A DNA stretch of 6,195 nt, taken from contig JAWWBX010000267.1 in the NCBI GenBank assembly GCA_033720735.1, positions 1 to 6,195 on the forward strand. The letters run 5' to 3'. Shown here in pieces: positions 6,188 through 6,195 of the stretch. Each line of letters begins with the position of its first letter. Positions within the stretch are counted from its first letter, which is position 1. Both the position numbers and the translations under genes were made by a program. The notes under the pieces were generated by a model, which was given only the letters and a program-made list of their open reading frames with translations, did not search any database and had not been told where the DNA came from. The DNA is from B8-G4 sp033720735. GTDB lineage: Bacteria; Bacteroidota; Bacteroidia; Chitinophagales; Saprospiraceae.

Positions 6188-6195
6188 TTTCGGAC

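Overview
The window looks like core chromosome of a member of the Bacteroidota (phylum level, inferred from gene content and order). The strongest sign is the order mutY, ssb, gldE, gldD, a known Bacteroidota arrangement. Three other points agree: a Bacteroidota-type Tgt followed by an LptF/LptG permease, a TTG-N20-TATTTTTG promoter, and the near absence of Shine-Dalgarno sequences. Base composition is moderately GC-rich by eye, higher than in most Flavobacteriia, so a deeper-branching lineage is possible. The class cannot be fixed from the sequence alone.

Layout, all on the + strand. Region 1 (1-1827) holds the C-terminal two thirds of tgt (tRNA queuosine base exchange), then lptG (LPS export permease) read from a TTG codon. 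Region 2 (1828-2031) is an AT-rich gap with overlapping AT-only hairpins, possibly a weak terminator, and a good Bacteroidota promoter. Region 3 (2032-6187) holds an ECF sigma factor, mutY, ssb, gldE and gldD. Gaps are 39, 23 and 31 bases, and gldE and gldD overlap by 38 bases, so this is probably one transcription unit. A second candidate promoter lies inside the end of mutY, upstream of ssb.

The genes fall into three roles. tgt and lptG serve tRNA modification and outer-membrane biogenesis. mutY and ssb serve DNA repair and replication. gldE and gldD make membrane proteins tied to gliding motility and the type IX secretion system. The ECF sigma factor has no anti-sigma gene beside it and sits where a DNA-binding protein gene of the HU/IHF type is usual in flavobacteria.

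No mobile element, CRISPR array, RNA gene or clearly novel system was seen. The points worth a second look are small: a Tgt without its zinc cysteines, three TTG starts in six genes, a dnaX-type slippery heptamer whose -1 product would stop at a TGA overlapping the gldD start codon, and possible overlapping promoters in front of the sigma factor.
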